From Ephydatia muelleri (Eukaryota; Porifera; Demospongiae; Spongillida; Spongillidae): a stretch of 64,000 bases of DNA. Positions 60,413-64,000 of the stretch are shown here, in pieces. Position numbers and translations under genes: made by a program. A model generated the notes under the pieces. The model was given only the letters and a program-made list of their open reading frames with translations, was not told the DNA's origin and did not search any database. The stretch's first letter is position 1, and each line of letters begins with the position of its first letter. The DNA is taken from positions 6,389,901-6,453,900 of the forward strand of contig JABACO010000020.1 in assembly GCA_013339895.1 (NCBI GenBank), read 5' to 3'.

Positions 60413-61177
60413 GGGATCGTTTCCGCGAAAAGGGACCTAGTGCAAATTATAAAATTTGTTATAAAAATGCCTTACGTTTAAATCGCTATAACTTCCGAAC
60501 TGTAAACGCTATCGACTTTCTATTTTCAACACTTCATAGCACACCATTTCTGTATGTAGATCTATATTTTCGTGCCTTACACAAGCTCCATGCCAACGTT
60601 ATGAGACCTGATTACCCATGGGGTTGGAAACTGCCACATCTTCAGGTAGGAGCGTCCAATTCGTTTCAAATTCAGTGCGTATGTAGAGGGGTCCTGTCGC
60701 TATTGATTTTTCAGTTCGCTAATTTTTATTTTATCCGTTACAGAGATACAGCTGTGCAAAGTTAATGCACATTTCCTGCTCGATGAGCGCCATTATTGTA
60801 TGCAACCCGCGTTCCATTCTCCCATTCCACAATAAATTTCGATAACTTCTTTGTTCCGCCCACATTCTCTGCCTAAAACTAAGCTAGCCGTTCGCAACAA
60901 TTTTACCTCACCCAGGCAGCGAGTTTATACCGGTGAATTAAAGGAAGAACGCTTCTCGCTTCGCAAAACGATCGTACCAAATTGATGGATCTGAATGAAT
61001 CGTTGCAGTATTCTTGCGCCTCCCACGTCGCGGGGTGGCAGTCTTCAACACGGCGTGAGTAAGGCTATTTGCTACGCACTTGCATCATCCTCTAGTCGTG
61101 TAATAAAGCTTCCAACTTGCTATTAGTATAGCCCATGCTAAAATTCTTGTCACGCCCACTCAGCTACGCTTGCAATG

Positions 61178-61654
61178 GGCTATTCCATAATATAATTGTA
61201 CACCCCTACTGATGACTAATATCAAAGTATCCCCCCAGGACATAAAACCTCTACACCATACCCCCCCAGGACATTTATTTTGGATCCCCTCTGGACACAC
61301 TTCCCTGTACATTACCATTGAACCCCCTCTGGACAGTAGGATACCCCCTTAGGACATTACCATTGAACCCCCTCTGGACACATCTCGATGTAGGACACCC
61401 CCCTAGGACATTACCATTGAACCCCCTCTGGACACATCCTGATGTAGGATACCCCCTAGAGCATTACCTTTGAACCCCATCCGAACTCATCTCACTGTGC
61501 GACACCCCTAGGACATTGCCATCATTGCCATTGGACCCCCTCTGGACACATCTCACTGCAATAGAACCTCCCCCTAGGACATTACCATTGGACCCCCACT
61601 GGACAACTTTTTTGGTCATCAGTAGGGGTGTACAATTATTTTATGGAATAGCCC
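61178..61654. mobile_element. nested 477-bp MITE with 3-bp AAT duplication
   Basis: The ends are gggctattccataatataat plus tgtacacccctactgatgac on the left and the reverse complement on the right. AAT flanks both sides (61175-61177, 61655-61657). The matching position in the element at 11242-18900 reads uninterrupted (gcaatgatttcgg), which shows the empty site. The body has about five copies of a loose unit with gaccccctctggacacatct and cccctaggacattaccattg. Confidence 0.88.
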
Positions 61655-62434
61655 AATGACATCAGTTGTATTTACAATTTTCAGCTCACACATAATACAT
61701 GTAACTTTTGAGTGGGTTTATGTCCTGAGCTTCTGTACCACTCTCTTAGGTTTTCCCTGCATTGTTGCCGAAGCATTCCTTATAACAACTCCTCTTTGTG
61801 CAGGCTGGGTTTCCCATATAAAATAGTTCTTCGTACCTGACATGAGCTCTCACATGTACATAAGTATGTGTAGCTACATGCAGCGTCCCATAGGATTGGA
61901 CGACTGTATGTGCAGCGTGTGCTCATAGGATTGGTTCTCTATTTGTGCCCGTAGGGTTGGTCCTTTGTACACACAGGTACCTCATGTCCCTATAGGATTG
62001 TTCTTTTGGACATGCATTGTGTCCCCATAGGCCAATATGATTGGTCCTTTGTATGTACATTTTGTCCCTGTATATTGATCCTCTGTGTCCCATTGGTTTG
62101 GTCCTTTGTGCTTGCATACACTGTACATCACTGTATACATGCATGTGCAAAGAATAACACTATATTTACCACAACATGCCTATATATTCCTATGCACTCA
62201 CAAAATCTTTCTCTAGTAGAGAAGTGTGTAATAAAGCTTTCTTATTCTGCATAACGCTTGCTCAACTTCTCATCATTCTTTATGCCTCAACTATTGCTGC
62301 TTATGCTGACTTCAAGTCTCTTTTTGCCCGCACCATATGGAGTGCGTGAACATGCCCTCATACTGGCTCACACACTCTTATGCATGTGTATACGTTGTGC
62401 AAATAGCACTGTACAATTCTTGAGCACATCAATT

Positions 62435-62437
<3 letters not shown>

Positions 62438-62481
<44 letters not shown>
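62438..62481. repeat. CA microsatellite
   Basis: About 44 bases of (CA)n in the left half of the second giant foldback. Confidence 0.95.
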
Positions 62482-62483
<2 letters not shown>

Positions 62484-63744
62484 AACACAACACTTATGCA
62501 CCTACATATAATGGCAACATTATAACACTCTCTAATAATGATGGTACATCCAAATACAAGTGCTCTCTGAACGTTTCCTCTGCACAGCGTTCTATTCGAT
62601 GAACAGATTAAGAGGCAACTGATTCTATTCTCAATTTCTGTACCCTGCTTTCGTACTCACTGTGGTTTTCCTCTGCATTGTTGCTTGTAGTCTTCTCTAA
62701 AAGTATACTTTTTCCCTCAGTTACACTCACCATCTCACTCTATGTTTCACCTGTAAAAGCGTTTGGGAGTCTGGCAACAGCAGAATAATGAAATTGTTTA
62801 CTAGGTATGTCTGTGTAAACTTACCACGGGCCCTGACCCACCACAATCTGCAATGATAGGTAGGTACAATAATATTCATCGCCAAAGGTAACAGTCTAAC
62901 CTTACAGGCCAAAAGTACAATGTTGCATCACTAGTAAATAAGTTTGAATGCAGGGAATTCAACGAGTGTTATTGCACTCCACTGTTCCTGGCCTAGCCTT
63001 CTCACAATTATTGTGCTTCCCATTCCACTCTTGCTATACCCTTCTAGGAGTACTTGAACACTCACTTCATTCCCTGCATACAACTAGTGTGACCTGCAAC
63101 ACTGTGTGCTGCCTCTTCACAGTGCACCACGCATGTAAAGTTTATTATTATTAATTTTTTGAAGGGTGATGGTCCTGCATGGCCTGTGGCAATGAATTTT
63201 ATTGTAGCTACCCTATCCTGCAGATTGTGGTAGGTCAGGGCCCTTGGTAGGTTTACACAGACATAAGTAGCAAGTAAAGTTTAATATTCATTATCCAACT
63301 CTGCACCTCTCTAAGAAAAACATAAAAAATAAAAAAGCCTCTTACATGTACATGCTGACCCATGGAATCCCTTATGACTTGTCCTCTATTCTCCTATTGG
63401 GATATGATATATGTATGTACAAAGGACCAGTCCTATGGGACACTACAGTGTACGCGATGTGTACCTACATGTATGTCCCTCATGAGCTGTTCAATAGAAT
63501 AGATCAAGAATACATGTGCAGAGAACACATTCAGTGTACCATCATTAGAGTGTTATTGTTTGTGCCACATGTATATATGTGTAAGTGTAGTGTGTGTGTG
63601 TGTGTGTGTGTGTGTGGATTTGTGTATGCTGTGGATAGGTTGCATGATTTAAGCGGAGAAACAGAGTCAGTGTATACCAATGCCGTCAAGCAGCCAGGTA
63701 ACCCAGGCCTTGTCAGGGTGAAGGCGTAAGTTGTGGTTAAAATT

Positions 63745-64000
63745 AGAGTGTCATAGAGTGATGTGAGTTGTAGAGTAGTGTGAGTCGCTGGTGTGAGCTC
63801 ACTGGTCGTACAGTGGTGTGAGCTCACTGATTGTAGAGTGGTATGAACTCGCTGGTCATAGAGTGGTGTGAGTTCCACTGGTCATAGAGTGGTGTGAGCT
63901 TGCTGGTCATAGAGTGGTGTGAGCTCGCTTTTTGTAGAGTGGTGTGAGTTCCACTGGTCGTAGAGTGGTGTGAGTTCCACTGGTCATAGAGTGGTATGAG
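63745..64000. repeat. minisatellite of agtggtgtgagctcactggt
   Basis: About ten imperfect copies of a 25-27 base unit, tagagtggtgtgagctcactg plus gtca, running off the window end. Confidence 0.9.

Larger units (their letters stand above)
60413..64000. mobile_element. second giant foldback element, cut by the window end
   Basis: It starts gggatcgtttccgcgaaaag after an AT-rich flank. Its first 0.77 kb aligns with the arm of the element at 11242 (for example cagctgtgcaaagttaatgc, gttccattctccca, taataaagctt). After a nested MITE the arm resumes, followed by core modules shared with 15080-16170: the control words gatggtaca, ttgcagattgtggtagg and the inverted pair at about 62812-62860/63220-63270. 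A CA run at 62438-62481 is mirrored by a GT run at about 63587-63615. The right end is not in the window. Confidence 0.8.

Overview
The window looks like nuclear DNA of an early-branching animal, most likely a demosponge. That placement is inference, from intron-rich animal genes, TTAGGG telomere-type repeats, a kinase-like family and RING-linked transposase relics that I associate with sponges and cnidarians, and very dense micro- and minisatellites. Nothing bacterial or organellar was seen.

Four host genes can be reconstructed. Two tandem copies of a VWA5A-like gene (VIT plus vWA domains) lie on the + strand at 1030-3791 and 21933-24738. A HAPSTR1 (C16orf72/TAPR1) homologue lies on the - strand at 38629-41688 in three exons. 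About 0.6 kb away and head to head with it is the translation termination GTPase eRF3 (GSPT1/Sup35 family), on the + strand at 42286-55286 in 18 exons. Two of these loci have thrown off partial copies: the last HAPSTR1 exon recurs as an orphan at about 25.4 kb, and the last two eRF3 exons recur in a tandem duplication at 56.5-58.0 kb.

The rest is repeats and relics. The 18 kb between the VWA5A copies is dominated by a 7.66 kb foldback element (11242-18900). It has about 1.1 kb inverted arms, a 4-bp target duplication, and a body of CA-rich repeats in the left half and GT-rich repeats in the right half. A smaller foldback (7690-8507), two short MITEs (29480-29732, 45351-45576) and the left part of another large copy (60413 to the window end) carry related termini, so they look like one family. 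Other mobile DNA includes a GC-rich element at 9673-10546 with a nested Harbinger-like MITE, a palindromic MITE that splits a kinase-like pseudogene at 32.6-34.2 kb, two LINE-type C-terminal relics (19.0-19.4 and 37.2-38.0 kb), and relics of a RAG1-RING-type transposase family (0.3, 6.1 and 20.1-21.6 kb).

The eRF3 introns hold very large minisatellites. Intron 3 has a 30-bp repeat that flips orientation in the middle, making a palindrome of about 1.6 kb. Intron 12 has about 75 units of a 21-bp repeat. Many long open frames in the window are only these repeats read through, because their units are multiples of three or CA/GT runs.
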